Below, piece by piece: positions 14,801-29,600 of a stretch of 64,000 nt of DNA. The DNA comes from Heterocephalus glaber (taxonomy: Eukaryota; Chordata; Mammalia; Rodentia; Bathyergidae): NCBI RefSeq assembly GCF_000247695.1, contig NW_004624781.1, positions 10,282,943 through 10,346,942 of the forward strand, given 5' to 3'. Below the pieces are notes generated by a model that was not told where the DNA came from, made no database searches, and saw nothing but the letters and a program-made list of their open reading frames with translations. Position numbers and translations under genes: made by a program. The number at the start of each line of letters is the position of its first letter. Position 1 is the stretch's first letter.

Positions 14801-17800
14801 TTTGGTGAGGAATTTTAATGTGGTTTTCCCTCCCCTAGTTTTTAACAGTAGATCTTTATATTAAATATTGTTTCTTTATTTTTTAAAACAGCTATCTTGG
14901 CAGCTTTTTTCCTCCGTTTGTTTCCCTTGCATAGTTGTATGCTCAGCTTGAGTTGCAGATCTGGAGACTTGGATGTGAAAGGTGGTCAGGAGATTTTAGC
15001 TCAGTGCTGAGAAGTTACTATAAGTCATTTTTGTAATGTTAGATTTTCTGGTAGCAACATTAGGAAAGTAAAAAGATGAAATTAACCTTATAACCTATTT
15101 TATTTGACCTAATATTTCCAAAATCTTATCATTTCACCATGAAATCAACATAAAAAATTATAATGAAATATTTTACATCCTTTCCCTCCCCCTTCACTCT
15201 TTGAAATATGGAATATATGTTTACTTAAATTACATTGAAGTTTAGACTAAACTCAAGTGCGGATAGTCACATTGTAGGTAACTCTTGAATTGCTTTAAGA
15301 AAATCAAGGAGGAAGCTAGACTTGCTCTTTCTCTGTCTTGGCTGCATTCATGTTAGCTCTGTGTGTATGTCCCGCCATTTGAGGTGTTTATCAGGTCCAC
15401 AGAGTTGCTGTAGTGATGGTAAGATTAAATAGTTTTATCCTGTTTAGTTACACAGTGGTTTCCTGGGTCAGTTTGAAAATTAACTCACAGATAGCTGCTA
15501 GTGAAGGTATGATCCACAAGAAATGCAAATAGTTTTAGAAATAAAGTATTTCAGAAATAAGTGGAAATAAGTAGTTAAAAATAAGTAGGAATAAGTAGTT
15601 CAGGGAGGTTGGAGTCTTATTAGAGAGAAAAATACAATAAAATTTGATTTTTATTGAAAAAGTGTGCAATATAATAAGCCTAATTTTTTGTTTTGTTTTA
15701 ATAGTACTTAAGTATGATTGACCTTTTGGAGTCAGTGGATTATATGGTTAGAAATGCCCCTTATAGGAAATACAAACCTAATTTACCACTTCACACCAAT
15801 TGTAGACAATGGTAAGTTTAACCTTGCTTTTTTATTTTATGAGAAACATATAAAGTCATACAGTTAGGGACTGTCAGAATTAAGAGACCTTTAAGCCATG
15901 TAGTGCAGCCACTTAGAAAAAAATAGCCCCTCCTCCCCAAAAAAGCCAAGGAGGGACATCTTTTAGATGGCTATGGTACTTTTTCTCATAAGCACATACT
16001 CTTGTGTTCTTGCACCTACAGTCCCAAATTTTAAACTTAATATTTAAGATTTTTAACATTTTAAAAAACCCTTATTGCTCTTCCGTCACCTACGTGGATT
16101 TAATGTTATAACCATATTGGAATACAGTCATGTGTTGCTTAACTTGCAAGAAATGCATCTGTGGGTGATTTTTGTCATGTTCTTACTGAATTTACTGAAC
16201 TAGGACACCTGTGAGGGCAAAGGGATATGTAGTCTTATGGGACCACTATGGTATATGTGATCTGTTGGGTACCAAAGAGTTGTTTTGCTTTGGCATAGCT
16301 TCTTCCTGGAGGGTTTTCTTATTGAATGTATTTAAGCCAGAGAATTGTAGTGCAGACTTGCAGTGTTACAGTGGAACTTTTACTGGAAGATATTTAATAA
16401 TGTAAGGTCTAAAAGTCAAAGTTATTTTCCTTGCTTTTTCTTAAGTGTTTTATGCAGGTGTGCATTAAAAAGTTTTGATTTTCAGGTGGAAATATGCCAT
16501 TGATTCTGTTCTTGAAGTTCATATAAGAAGATGTACACGGATGTGGTCATGGTGCAACATAAAGAAACATAGAGAGTTACTCAAGAGTTATAAAACTGCC
16601 TACAAGAATAAGCTAACTCAGGCTAAAGTCTCAGAAGAAATACAGAAACAAATTCAGGTATGCTTTGTGCACTCTGGTGAGAGCTCTTAATTGTCTGATC
16701 ACCCTTTAATGTTTATTCTTCGTTTATTTGAATTAAAATATAATTTTAGAACAGAACTCATCTCATTTTATGAGTGGATTTTATGGGAAATTTAAGAGTA
16801 TTTTTTCCTTTAAACTTTTTTTCCTCTCTCTCCTAATAGCAGATAAAATAAGGTTACTGCAAAGTTTTTTTGGGGGAAATGTTTCTGGTTTTTGTAAAAC
16901 TATTTAAAAAAATCAGTAACAGGCACATTTATGTATTTATTAGTTAGCCATATTTTACATGGTTGTTAGTAAAAGTCTCATATTTATGTGGTCATGAATT
17001 TTGTTTTTTAAGAGTTTAAGGCACTACAGGGGATGTAGCTTAGTGGCACAGCACTTGCCTTGAAAGCTCAAGGTCCTAAGTTTGATCTCTGGGACCAAAA
17101 AAAAAAGTTTAAGTTTTTAAAACACAGCTTTTGGTCTTGGGTAAAGGGGTTTATTTACTGTCTTATAAAAGATAGAAAACACACACTGAATACATAATTT
17201 GCTTAATGTCATATGATCTGGGTAACAACTCTTTCTGCCGCTGATTGATAATATGAAGAATGAGTTGAATTCTTGGTAGTTTGAAATATATAACTATATA
17301 ACCAGTATAATATATTAGAATCAGCATAAGTGTTAGAGTCAGATGGATTTGGGCTCAGGACTTGGATATTTACGAAGTATTCTGGTCAAAGACACAAGTT
17401 TCTCAGGTCTGCTATTCTCAGAAAGTAGAAACAATACCCGTCTGACAGGGATGTGAGAATTGCGTGATATAATGCGTAAAGCACCTAGAACACAGGTCAC
17501 CCAGGAAATGATAAATTCTTCCTCAATACTTTTATATAAATTCTCAAACTCAGTTCCTACTTTAGCCTACTTACTGACTTGCAGAAGTTTATATTCTTCA
17601 GTTTTGTGTATTTTACAATGGTGCCTTTAGTACAGTAGCTATAAAATAATATGGAAAGGGGGAGAGTAAGAAGTAAGGATAATACCTAAAGCAAGTCCTC
17701 TTCTGAAATATTTTTGTTGCCATGTACTTGTATAACTGTCTTCAACTCTTAACGATCTCACAGAAAAATTCTTATTTTGTTATGGTATGGTATTAGGATA

Positions 17801-20800
17801 TGCTTTCTTAAAAAACTTACTTCTTATTGTAGTAGTGTATGTTCCAGTTTGATTATATCACAAGTGTTGGTAGTGGACTAGATAAACCTAGAAATGTTAG
17901 AAGAAAAAAATTAACTTAATGATTATTTCCTTTATTTACAAGTGTCTTTTTGTTTTGTAGGACCTGGAGAAGACTTTAGATGTTTTTAACATAATTTTAG
18001 CAAGGCAGCAAGCACAAGTTGAGGTAATCATTTTTATTGGTTCATTTGATGTTTTCAACATATCAGTACAGCTCTTTGAAATCTAGGGTCAAGAAATGTA
18101 AGTTTTATGGGAAGTTATTCAGATTTGTCCAAAGGAAAATAGAGATTAGGCTTTCATTAATTAATTTAGTGTCGGAAGAACATAAACTGGAGTTCTGGGA
18201 AAAAACTAGTAACACTAACGGCAAAATACTTTGAACATTTATAACTCTAAATTTGAAATACATGGAAAAGAATGCAAATAGAAATCAGCCATCATCTTAG
18301 CAACTTAGAATGCTTTTGTTAACATTTTTTTGTATAGGGTTCCAGTTTCTCTTTCATGCTTGTATGCCTACTTGGTTTTTTTAATCTCCCATTTAAAAAA
18401 ACGTTTTGTTTCCTTTTTCTTGTTTTCTCTCCCTTCTCATATTTCTCTCTTCCTCTTTCACTTTCCTTCTTTACAAAATTGGAATCAGTGTGTTTACAAT
18501 TATTCATAGTTGCTTATTTATTCTAACTTGTGTGCCTTGTTCCATGTAGTTTCTGTGATTCTATTGAATTTTTCAGTAATAAGTTTCAGACAATACAACT
18601 TACTATGGAAGAGTTAGGAAATATAGATCAACAATAGAAAGAAAGAGAAACACATTTCCCAGGCTCATCTCACTAGAGGTCACTACTGTTAACACTTTTT
18701 TGTATATTCTTTTAGGTTATTTGGAGTTGTGAATTCTCTATACCCATACTCATTTTAAAAACGAGATTAGAGCATATACAGCTTTGCATTTATTTAGCAA
18801 GGGCTCATAGAGTTTTTTGGTTTTTCTAGCCTTATGATTAAGAGTGTGGACCTGAGAATCAGAGGGTCTGGATTATAATCCCTGCTTTGCTACTACTAAT
18901 TGTGGGATTTTTTTTAGGCCATTTAATTTCACCTTGCCTTATTTTTGAAAAATGGAATTAATTATCATTACCTACATTATTGGGTTAATGTGAGGAGTAT
19001 AGATAATCCCTGTAAGGCAGTTAGATTACTGGGTACCTGGCACATAGTAATTACTAAGTAGATTTTTTCCTCATCATTATTTGCATTAGCATACAGAAAT
19101 GAACAAAACAAATGTAACTTTTTAATTTACATTCTAGTAAGGGAGAAGGATAATAAGCAAATACATACATGAAGCAAGTAGGAATGGATGTAGAGAGTGC
19201 TGGGGCTAGGCAGTGTTGATAGACATTGGTGTTTTAAACTGAGTGGTTAGAGAAAATCCCACTAGGAGATACTTGAGCAAAGAGAGATGAGGTGAGGGAG
19301 TCCATCAGAAAGATGTCTGAGGGGAAGGTTTAACCCGGCAGAAAATTAATTAAGGTCTTAATGTTTGCACTCATCTATGGCTTATGTTAAAAGTCTTAAC
19401 ATTTTCCTCATGCTTAGTCTTTATAATTCACTAACCAAACCTTTTCTCTCTACTATAGGATTATTACTTCACTATCAATTTAGAATATTTTATGTTCTAA
19501 GTGGTAAAATTATTGAAATTTACTTCTTCAGGGAATGAGAACATAGCGTCTAAATTATTGCCTTTATTCTCTTTGTTGCTGTGTTCTGCTTTTTGGTTCA
19601 TCTGATAAGTGGGCAAAGAGGAGGAGTAACAGATACAAATGAGGAATTTGTCGAGGAAAGAGGCCGATGTGAGATGCAAGCGCTGTCTTTGTCTATAGTC
19701 CTCCTCTCCTGCCATATCAATAGTTAGCCAGAAATGAATGCGAATTCTGAAATACAGTTGCTTTGAACTAATACATTTTGGGTGTGAAAGCATCTTCCTT
19801 TTGTGGAACTCTTCACTTTATAAACCTACAATTCTAGTGGCCTTAACAGAGCTCAGAGAAATTTTATTTGAAACCAACTATATTATTGATAAAATGCTAG
19901 TAAATTCAGAGAGGAGCCATGTTAACCAAATCATATTGTGAGCATCATTTAAGAAGGAACTGGCTTTTCTGCCAGTTTTAGTCTGATATTGTTGAGTATA
20001 GTATATACTTGAAAATGAAGAAAGCGTTTATTTTTTAATTTTAATTTTTTTTTAGGTGATTCGATCTGGGCAGAAATTAAGGAAAAAATCTACTGACACA
20101 GGGGAGAAACGGGGAGGCTGGTTTAGTGGGTTTTGGGGAAAGAAGGAGTCTAAGAAAAAAGATGAAGAATCTATGATTCCTGAAAGTAAGTTCCAAGTCC
20201 AGTAATTTATTGTACATTCATGAGAAAAAATTATGTGAATTACATCTTAGTCTTTTAATTGAATTTTATTTTAAAATACTATTATTTTGAAATAAAATCA
20301 GCTCAGTATACTAAGCATATCAGCAAATATTTAAATACATTTATCTAAAATAAAACTTGAAAAATTATGTGAAATGTAAAATGTTCAAATTAAGATGTTT
20401 GAACACTTAGCACTTCTTATTGTTACCTTTTACATGAATATTTAGTGACAAGTTTCACTTCAGTTGTAAAATTCTTAGGGAATTTTAAAATCCTTCTGAG
20501 AACTGAATTTCCTTTGTTCTGTCTCTTTACCTTTACCTAACAGGTGAATACCAGGTGCTTGTTTTAGTCAAAGTGGAATATTAGAGAAAATTACCTGGCT
20601 GATTAGCTTTATCATTTGTGTCTGTTGATTTTTACCTATAGAACTGAAGAAATTAATTTCTAATTTCTTAAATTACTGTCTTTTCCTTGCAGCTATCGAT
20701 GACCTTATGACCCCAGAGGAGAAAGATAAACTCTTCACTGCCATTGGGTATAGCGTGAGCACTCATAACTTGACCTTGCCCAAGCAGGTGATTATATAGG

Positions 20801-23800
20801 TGGCTGAAGAAGTATTTTGATTCATTTCACTGTATTATCTTGAATTGGATTAAACAAGTTATTAACTTTTTAACTGTTGGAAATAATGTCATTGTTAGTT
20901 TCAACTTTACTCTTCAGTTGTTAAATGCTTCCAGTCAGGCCTTACCAATTAAAATTTTCTCTTCAACTTTAGATTTATGTGGTTTAGTGAATGTAAGGAT
21001 AATCTGGCAAGTACTTACTGTAGTTTAAATTAAATCATTAAAAATTTTCTTATTGTGAAATATACCTCATGTACGACTGCAAGAAACCAAAATGTCCTGC
21101 TCACTTGATTGATCCAAAAAGAAACAAGTATGTAATTACTGCCAGGGTCAAGATTTAGAATATTGCCACCATTGTAGAACCCTGTACATCTTCCCTTTCT
21201 TGCTTTTCAAGGATAATTGATAACCAGTTTTTTATGGTAATACGTTTTTTGATTTTTGCTTTTTATTATAATCACTGATGTTATTTTGTACACATTTATC
21301 TATAAAGGGAATTATAAAACACTTGTTCATATTTGGCTTCATTGTTGTGAGCCCCATCCTTTTGTGGAGAGCCTCATCCTTTTGTTGCATTGGGTATATT
21401 TTGATCATTTTGTTGCTCTGTAAGATCATTTGAAAGAAATACCACAAGTTACTTATTTAAGCTTCTGTTGATGAACATTTAGGTTGTTCTGTTTTTGTGG
21501 TTATTATGAGTAATGCTGCTATGAACTTCTTAATAAGTATCCATATAGTGTGTATATCTAAGATAGCCTGTACAGTATCTACTTAGGGTATGACTATTTG
21601 AAATATTGTATTCTTTGAAATAGTTTTGCAATATGGAAAACATTTCTATCAGCAGATAAGAGGATTCTGCATCTTCACCAACCCTTGGCATCAGTCTTTT
21701 AAATTTTAGCCATTGTAAATGTTAGGTATGCAGTAGTAGTTCATTAAGGTCTAATTTGTTTTTTGGACAAGGTGTCCCTATGTAACCCAGATTGGCCTTG
21801 AAATTGTTACCTTCCTCCTTCAGCTTCCTGAGCATTGGAATTGCAGGCATGCACCACCATGACTGGCTTGGTCTTTTTAAAAGGAAATCTTAGCTGTTCT
21901 AGATCATTTGCTCTTATATATGCTATGTAGAATCGTCAGTGTTTTCAAAAGTATGTGCTACCGTTTTGTTAGAGATTGCATTGAGTATGTGGTCATTTTG
22001 GGGAGACTAGTGATGTCAGCAGATTGAATGTTCCATTTATTTCTTTTCTGTCTCTGATCATCCATGTCCTATTCCTTTCTTTCTGCCCAAGAGTGCCCAT
22101 ACTATATATTATTTCTTTTAATGCTTGTCTGCTGATAATTAGTTTTACTAAAAATATATCTATTTTCTCTTTTTTCTTGAAAGATTCTTTTTTCTGTGTG
22201 TAGAAGTATAGCTTGTTAATTATTTCTTTTCAGAGTTTTGAGACTATAATTCTATTATTGATTGGCCAGCATTGTTTCTCTTGTATATTCAGCTGTTTTA
22301 CTGTATTGCTTTGAAGGTAATTTCCGAACACTTCTTCCAACAATTTTTGTTGTTTTTGAGACGTGGTTAGTTAGCTTTGTAGCCCAGCCTGGCCTTGAAC
22401 TCTCTGTGATCCTCCTGCCCCAGCCTCCCAAGTGCTAGGATTATAGGTATGCACTACCAGGCCTGGCTTCCAATCATTTTTTTTTTTCTTAAATTCTTTT
22501 ATTGCTACATTTTAGGTATACAACACAATTACATTTCTCATTGGGAACTTACACCTTTACATGACGCATCTTGGTTCTTATTTTTTCCCCATTCCTAGCC
22601 CTCCCTTCACCCCCTCCACCGTTCCCTATTTACAGAGACTTTATTTCCATTTTTTCCATTTCTCATCATTTTTCCTTTCCCTTCTTTCCTTTCTCCTGCC
22701 CCTCCCACTACCCCTACCCCTTTGAACCTTTTCTTCCTATTTTGCATTATTGATTATTCATTCTAATCATTGGTACATTTTGGGTATACAATATAATGAC
22801 ATTCATCATTGGAAATTTGGACCTTTACATAATCTCTCTTGGGTCCCATCTTTCATCCTTGCCCAGCCCTCCAACCCCTCCATTCCTCCCTATTTACAAA
22901 GATTTTGTTCCCATTTTTCCATTTTCTCATATTAATTCCATTCCCTTCTTTCCTTTCCCCTACCCCTCCCACTTCCTTCCCCTTTGTCCCTTTTCTTCCT
23001 ATTTTGCATTACCTATTATACGTTTTAGTCCTTATTTACACTTTCAGTTTATCACACCAGAGAAACTATTCAGTATTTACATATGTGTGTCCTGTTTATT
23101 TCACTTAAGAGTATCACCTCAATGTGCATCCACTTAGCTATAAATGTCTCCAATTTCTCATTTTTTATGGCTGAGTAGTACTCCATTTTATTAAAAAAAC
23201 CACATTTTCTTTATCCAGTCTCCAGCTGATGGGCATTTGGGCTGTTTGCAAGTTTTAGCTATTACAAACTGTGCTGCTATGAACATGGGCGCACATGTAT
23301 CACTGTGGTATGATTCTTTTAATTCTTTGGGGAAGATCCCCAGCAGTGGAATAGTGGGGTCAAATGGGACTTCCAGTCCTAGTTCTTTGAGGTATCTCCA
23401 TACTGATTTCCACAGTGGTTGCACCAGTCTACACTCCCACCAGCAGTGGAACAGGGTTCCTCTTTCCCAACAGCCCCGCCAGCATTTGTTATTGGTTGAT
23501 TTCATGATAGCAGCCATTCTTGCTGGGGTGAGGTGGAATCTCAGTGTTGTTTTCATTTGCATCTCTCGAATGACCAGTGATGTTGAACATTTTTTCATGT
23601 ATTTATTTGCTGTTTCTTTCTTTTTTTTGTTTTTTTGTTTTTTTGTTTTTTTGTTTTGGAACCGGGGATCGAACTCGTTTATTTGCTATTTCTCCTTCTT
23701 TGTCTGAGAAAAGTCTGTTCATCTCAGATACCCAATCTGGATTGGGTCTTCAAATTTGGGAGGTCTGATCTTTTTAAGTTCTTTATAGATTCGAGGTAGT

Positions 23801-26573
23801 AGACCTTTGTCTGAGGAAAAGCAGGTGAAGATTTTTTCCCACATTGTGGGTTGTCTCTTCACACTGCTGGTGGTTTCTCTTGCTGTGCAGAAGCTTTTTA
23901 ATAAGAAGAGATCCCACTTGTTGATTGTTTGTGCTAGTTCACGGGCAACTGAGGTTTTGTTCATAAAATCTTTTCCTACACCAGTGTCTTCAAGAGTTCT
24001 ACCTAACCTCTGTTCCACCTGGTTCAGCGTTTCTATTTTAATATTTAGATCTTTAATCCATTTTGATTTTAGTTTAGTGCAGGGCGAGAGATACAGGTCT
24101 AGTTTTAATCTTTGACAAGTTGAAACTCAATTTTTCCAGCACCATTTATTAAAGAGGCTATCTTTTCTCCAGTGAGGGTGTTTCCAATCATTTTTTAAAA
24201 AGATAATCTTTTTAATTTAGGTTTTTAGTAATTTTACTGTTATATACTTGGGTTTGCATTTATTTTTGTTTATATTGTTTGAATTTATTAGGCCATCTTG
24301 AGGTCTTATGGGAAAAATAATCACTACAGAATTTTTTCTCCTTTCATTCTCTTTTTTCCTTTTGGGATTTCTAATATTCTTACTTGGATCATTTCATGTC
24401 TCATGTGTCTCTTCTATATTTCCAAGTTCTTAATTTATTCTTCATTTGAATAATTTCCTCTAATTCTCTCTTGAGCTTATTGTTTATTACTGTTAAACTC
24501 ATTCACTGAGTTTCTAATTTTTTGTTTTTCACTTCTTGAGGTTCTGTTTAGTTCTGTTTTCCTTTTTTAAAACAACAGCTTTGAAATTCTTTACTAACAT
24601 ACTCAGTTTTGTCTCTCACCTCTTTGAATGTAGTAAGCATCATAGAATGCATCTAAGCTTATACTTCCTCTGAGTGTAAAATTTGACATCTAGAGCCCCT
24701 GTGAATATTTATACTTTCTATTGTTTTTGCTGGGTTTGTTTGAACATATTCTGGATCCCACAAGCATATTTGTATGTGTGTCCGATATATTAGATGTTGA
24801 TTTTGCAAATGATAGATATATTTATGTTTTAGAAATGTAGGGAAATAGAATCTTCCTGTAAGAGGTAGATTCTTCATTTCAGAGAGAACTTGTGTTTCTT
24901 CTTGGTTATGTAGCACCAATATGTGGGATCACCTCAGTCTTTTTTAAGGGAATGATGTGATTTGATGCTGTGCTGTAGATCCTGCGAGTCTGCCTACTTC
25001 CTGTTCACCTTTGGCCCTGGGCTTTGGGTCCTAGCCAAAGTCGGCAGTCTCATCAGTGCCATCGCTCTTTGCTGGGACCTGATTTCCAGTTTGGGTCCTG
25101 CTAGTCTAGATTCACAGTCTCTCAGCTCCCTTGTTCAGTTTTTTTTTTTTGTTTTTTTTTTTTTTGGTACCAGGTATCGAACTCAGGACCTTCCACTTGT
25201 GGAGCAGGAGGCAGAACCACTGAGCTAAATCCCTGGCCCCCTTGTTCAATTTTCAAATGCCTCTGGGTGAATCACATCCTCACATTCCAGGGTCATCTCC
25301 CTGCTGGTTGTCTGTCCTTCCTCCAGTAATGACTCAGCAACCATTGGGTCAGGATTCTTTTTTTAGTGTCTTGTTAACTTCCTTCAGGCATCAGGTGGAT
25401 GTTTGTTATTGTTAGGATTTTTTTTGTTTTGCTCAGGCATAAGAAGTCTTGTTATAATGTATCATTGTAACTAACTTTAAAAGTTAAGAAAAATGACCTT
25501 TTATATCTTTTATAAATACCCTATTGAAGGGCAAATTTCATTGAATATTCTGGTATTCTTCATTTGTAGTAAGTATGTGAATGTCAGAATCTCCTGCTAG
25601 GTCACTTTATATTCAATGTGTTTATTTGAAAAGAAACTCTTAAAGGTTATGTAAACTTTAACAGTGTTCTTTCATTTTTTGTCTGTAGTATGTTGCCAAT
25701 ATAATGACCCTGAAGTTAGTAAGCACCTCTATTGTAATCAGAGAAAACAAAAATGTTCCAGAAATACTGAAAATCCAGATAATTGGCCTGGGCACCCAAG
25801 TATGTCAGCGACCAGGAGCACAAGCACTTAAGTAAGTTTTTAAAAACTTATTTCAGTGTTTATCTCTAATAACGATTGTAGGCCAAAAAATATGAATTGT
25901 TATTCAGCATAAAAAAGATTAGTAATTGCTCTTTTAAAGTTTCTTTTCTTTTTTTTTTTTTTGGTGTTGGGGATTGACTTGGGACCTTGTGCTTGCCAGG
26001 CAGGTGGCGGCACCACTGAGCAACATCCCCAGCCCTAAAGTTTATTTTCTTTATGTATGGCACGATAGTCATTTTGTGTTTGGTTTATTATGGAACTGTA
26101 TAGGGAGTTCATCAATTATTCTACTCTTTCTCCTTCACAAATATTTACTGGATGCCATAGGGTCCATACTGTGAAAGCTATGCATAGGCACAGTGAATTC
26201 TTGTTTTCAAGAAGTATAAGCTGTAGTTAATAAGATATACAGAAAGTTATAATTCAGGAACTGTGTAACATATTAGATGGTTCAAAGTGAGATGGTGCTG
26301 TAAAATTAAGTACGTCTTAGTTACTGCTGTGCGGGTTCAGCTGTGGAAGAGGCTCACTGAGCCTGAGAAGGCTTAGAGTGGCAGACAGGAAAGGGTACAG
26401 AGAGAAGCTGGGAAGAGGTAGAAGGTGGTGAGGCTGGCATGGGAATAGGCAGATGAATTCTTCCATTTTGCATGAGTTTTTAGTCATAAAACAGTGATTA
26501 GACCTGCTGTAGCCCTCTGGGGTTGGCTAAAGTGAGCTTTTCCTGTGGATGATGAGTTAATAACAGCAAGCAC

Positions 26574-26614
<41 letters not shown>

Positions 26615-29600
26615 CAATAGCAAAGACTGATGGTGTGGGTAAATGAAAGCCAGGAAAAGGAAGTTGAATTTCACTTCTGGGTAGCGGACTGGGCCCTGAT
26701 TCTCAGAAGACTGTTTTAAGGGGAAGTTGTATTTCAACCCATTAAATTACAAAGGGTCTTATGACTTTCTCTTTCTTCCTTGGATTGCAGGGTAGAAGCA
26801 AAGTTAGAACACTGGTATATAACAGGTCTGAGACAGCAAGATGTTATACCATCCCTTGTGGCTTCAATTGGTGACACTGCATCATCCTTGCTTAAAATTG
26901 AGTTTGAAACCAATCCAGAGAACAGCCCTGCCGACCAGATGCTGATCGTCCAGTCTCAGCCAGTGGAGATCATCTACGATGCTGTAGGTGCAGAGAGGAT
27001 AGGCTCCTTGCTAAAGCTGCCCCGCATTTAGGGTTTGCTGATTTCTCCTCCCTTACATTTAACGTTCATTAGAGCACACTTCTGAAGTTTTTTCTTGTTT
27101 CAAAAGCAGTACATGTTTTAGCAGTCAATTTTAATTTCTCACATGCTATTGTTACTTTTCTACTTAAAGTTTATTTATCTCTGCTTTTGTTCAATTTAAA
27201 ACCCTAATATATTTAAAGAAAAATGAGTTTATTGTACCAGCTACTGCCAATTAGGTACACACTGCTTTTCTACTTCTTGCTTTTAGTGTTTGGAACCTGA
27301 GAGCTTGAGGAGTGGGAAGGAGAATTTCCAGTACTATTTATAATGGGCACAAGCATTGATGTTCAGATGTCCCTGAAAGTGCTGCCTCAAGCACTGTGTG
27401 TGTGGCTTCGCTATCCCTCAGCAGTGCTCACTGTCCTTTCTGTTTGCTGGCTCGCCACTCCTCCCACCCTCACTGTGTTACTTAGGGTTACAGATGGCTT
27501 CCCAGGACATATGGAAGGCAGTTTGTAAACGCTCCAGAACTCACAGTATTGATTGGACTTTTAAAAATTTTTAAATTTTGGTAAAGTACACATAACAAAA
27601 TTTATCATGTTAAATGTTTTAAAGCGTGTAATAGTTCAGTAGTGTTAAGTTCTGTCATAGTGTTGTATGGCCAATCTCCAGAACCTTTTTCATCTTACAA
27701 AAATCTCTTTTTAAAAATTAACATTCTAGTTTTGTATGTAAGTAAGGCCTGAACAGTTTCCCTCTCATTTCCTCTGTAAACTTCAAAGTACAATGGAATC
27801 CAGTCACTGTTTCCGAAAGCACTGTTTTACTGACTGATGGGAGGTTAAAACCAGAAGTGATGTCTGTAGCTACCTCCATATGTCACTGGGTCTCCGTGGG
27901 ATGCACCTGACACTATAATGATATGCAAATGTTGGTGCCTCCCCTGTATGCTTACTTGGTTGTTCTTTGTGCAGCAGGAGATGGAGTAGGACAGAATATC
28001 TTTGGATTTCTCATTTCAAAGCTGTAGCTGTTTTGGAGTGAGGTGATGTCTTAATAAGTTATAATATAGAAAGAGTTATGTATAACTTGGTTGTATTTTA
28101 AAATTCTTTTACAGAAAACTATCAATGCAGTGGTTGATTTCTTTCAATCAAATAGGGGATTGGATCTTGAGCAAATAACATCAGCTACATTGATGAAGCT
28201 GGAAGAAATTAAAGAGAGAACAGCTACAGGTAAAGAATTTGAGTGTCTACATACACTTGAAAACTGTATTCTTATATGAATGTGTTTAAACAGTGTAGGT
28301 TGCTTCATTTGTCTGGATTATACAGTGGATACAACTTACTCAAACTCAAATATACTTTCTAGGCTGGGCAAGAAAGAGAGTAACACAAGGTGCACATGGC
28401 TCTGCCTGCATTACAGTCAAGGGCCTGTGCCCCAGAGTGAGCTTGAAAAGGAATATAGACCTCCCATCTCTGCTCTAGGGAAGCCACTCACTGTGCTGTT
28501 TATGACTCTAGTTTTAAAGATACGTGCTTTTTCGTAACGTGGCCTCTAAACTCAACCCGACTACATTATCTAAGAATTCTCTGTATAAAACACTAGTACT
28601 AACCTAATACTGAGTTTACTGTACTGTGCTGTGATGTGATTGTTTACATTGACTATATGCAATTTTCAGCTGAATTGAGAAGCTGATTTATGAGAACTGG
28701 CAGTCCTCCTTAATGCCTTTTAAGTAAATTTCTTAGTCTAGGTAATAGTATGATTACATATTTCAGCCTAACCATCTCGTCTTCCTTTTTTTTTTTTTTT
28801 CTTTAGGACTAACACATATTATTGAGACTCGAAAAGTCCTTGATTTAAGGATAAATCTAAAGCCTTCTTATCTAATAGTTCCAGAAACAGGTTTCCACCA
28901 TGAAAAGTCAAATCTTCTCATTTTGGATTTTGGTACATTTCAGGTAGGTATATATGCGTTTTTGTTTGCCTGTCTTTGACAAGGTTGGTGGCTTGCTATC
29001 TGATAGCTTGCTCTTTTTTCCCTCAGATTTCACTTAAACTAAACTAAGACTTTTTCTTAGCATTTGTCAAACTTAGCTTAGATTTTTAAATATATATTAT
29101 ATGACTATTAAAACAAACAGAAGTACACTGGAGTTTTCTTTAAGTAGGTGAGTTCCCTTTGAGGAAGGGATTTCTTTTGTTTTTTTTCTGATTGGGGAGA
29201 AACAGTCTTACTTTTCCTGAGTTCTCGAGATTAATTATATAGTGTTGTTTGTTGCTTATATATTTTGCCTAAGGAGACCATATGCATATGTTCTATTTGT
29301 TTAATCACTGCCACTAACTAAGTAGAATAAAAGAACCCCTAGATTTTGGATTTTGACATTCATGGAATCTGAACCTCTGGAAGAAAGGTGAGTGAAAATT
29401 TCAAAAATACAGTCCTGAATTGATCTTTGCTTCCATTGGGAAGGGGGAAAAGAAGTCGAACTGGCCACTGATTTCTCATGGCCTGATGGCTGTCAAGGAA
29501 CAGTAGGGAGAAGGAAGGAAGCTATTCCTGGTTCAGGGTCCAGAGAGGTGGAAGGAAGGCAGAGAGCCACCTCCTGAGCACCAGGGGATGACTTGCATTT

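Larger units (their letters stand above)
22483..24181 (-). mobile_element. Young 5'-truncated L1 insertion
   Basis: A 1.7-kb antisense L1: 3' UTR first, then the end of ORF2 (TTCATTTGCATCTCTCGAAT, TCCAGCACCATTTATTAAAG). The 15-nt TTCCAATCATTTTTT flanks it at 22468-22482 and 24182-24196. The 3' UTR carries a tandem duplication of about 265 nt, and a truncated ID sits in ORF2 at 23618-23677. ORF2 frames are broken and only the C-terminal part is present. Confidence 0.9.

Noticed and set aside
22571..24115. Several open frames of 60-156 codons, such as one on the - strand with [21 protein letters not shown]
   Set aside because: These are L1 ORF2 C-terminal and 3' UTR sequence in a truncated, frame-broken insertion, not a host gene.
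26498..26737. Open frame on the - strand with a leucine run
   Set aside because: Produced by translating the GCA microsatellite; no splice sites or homology support it.
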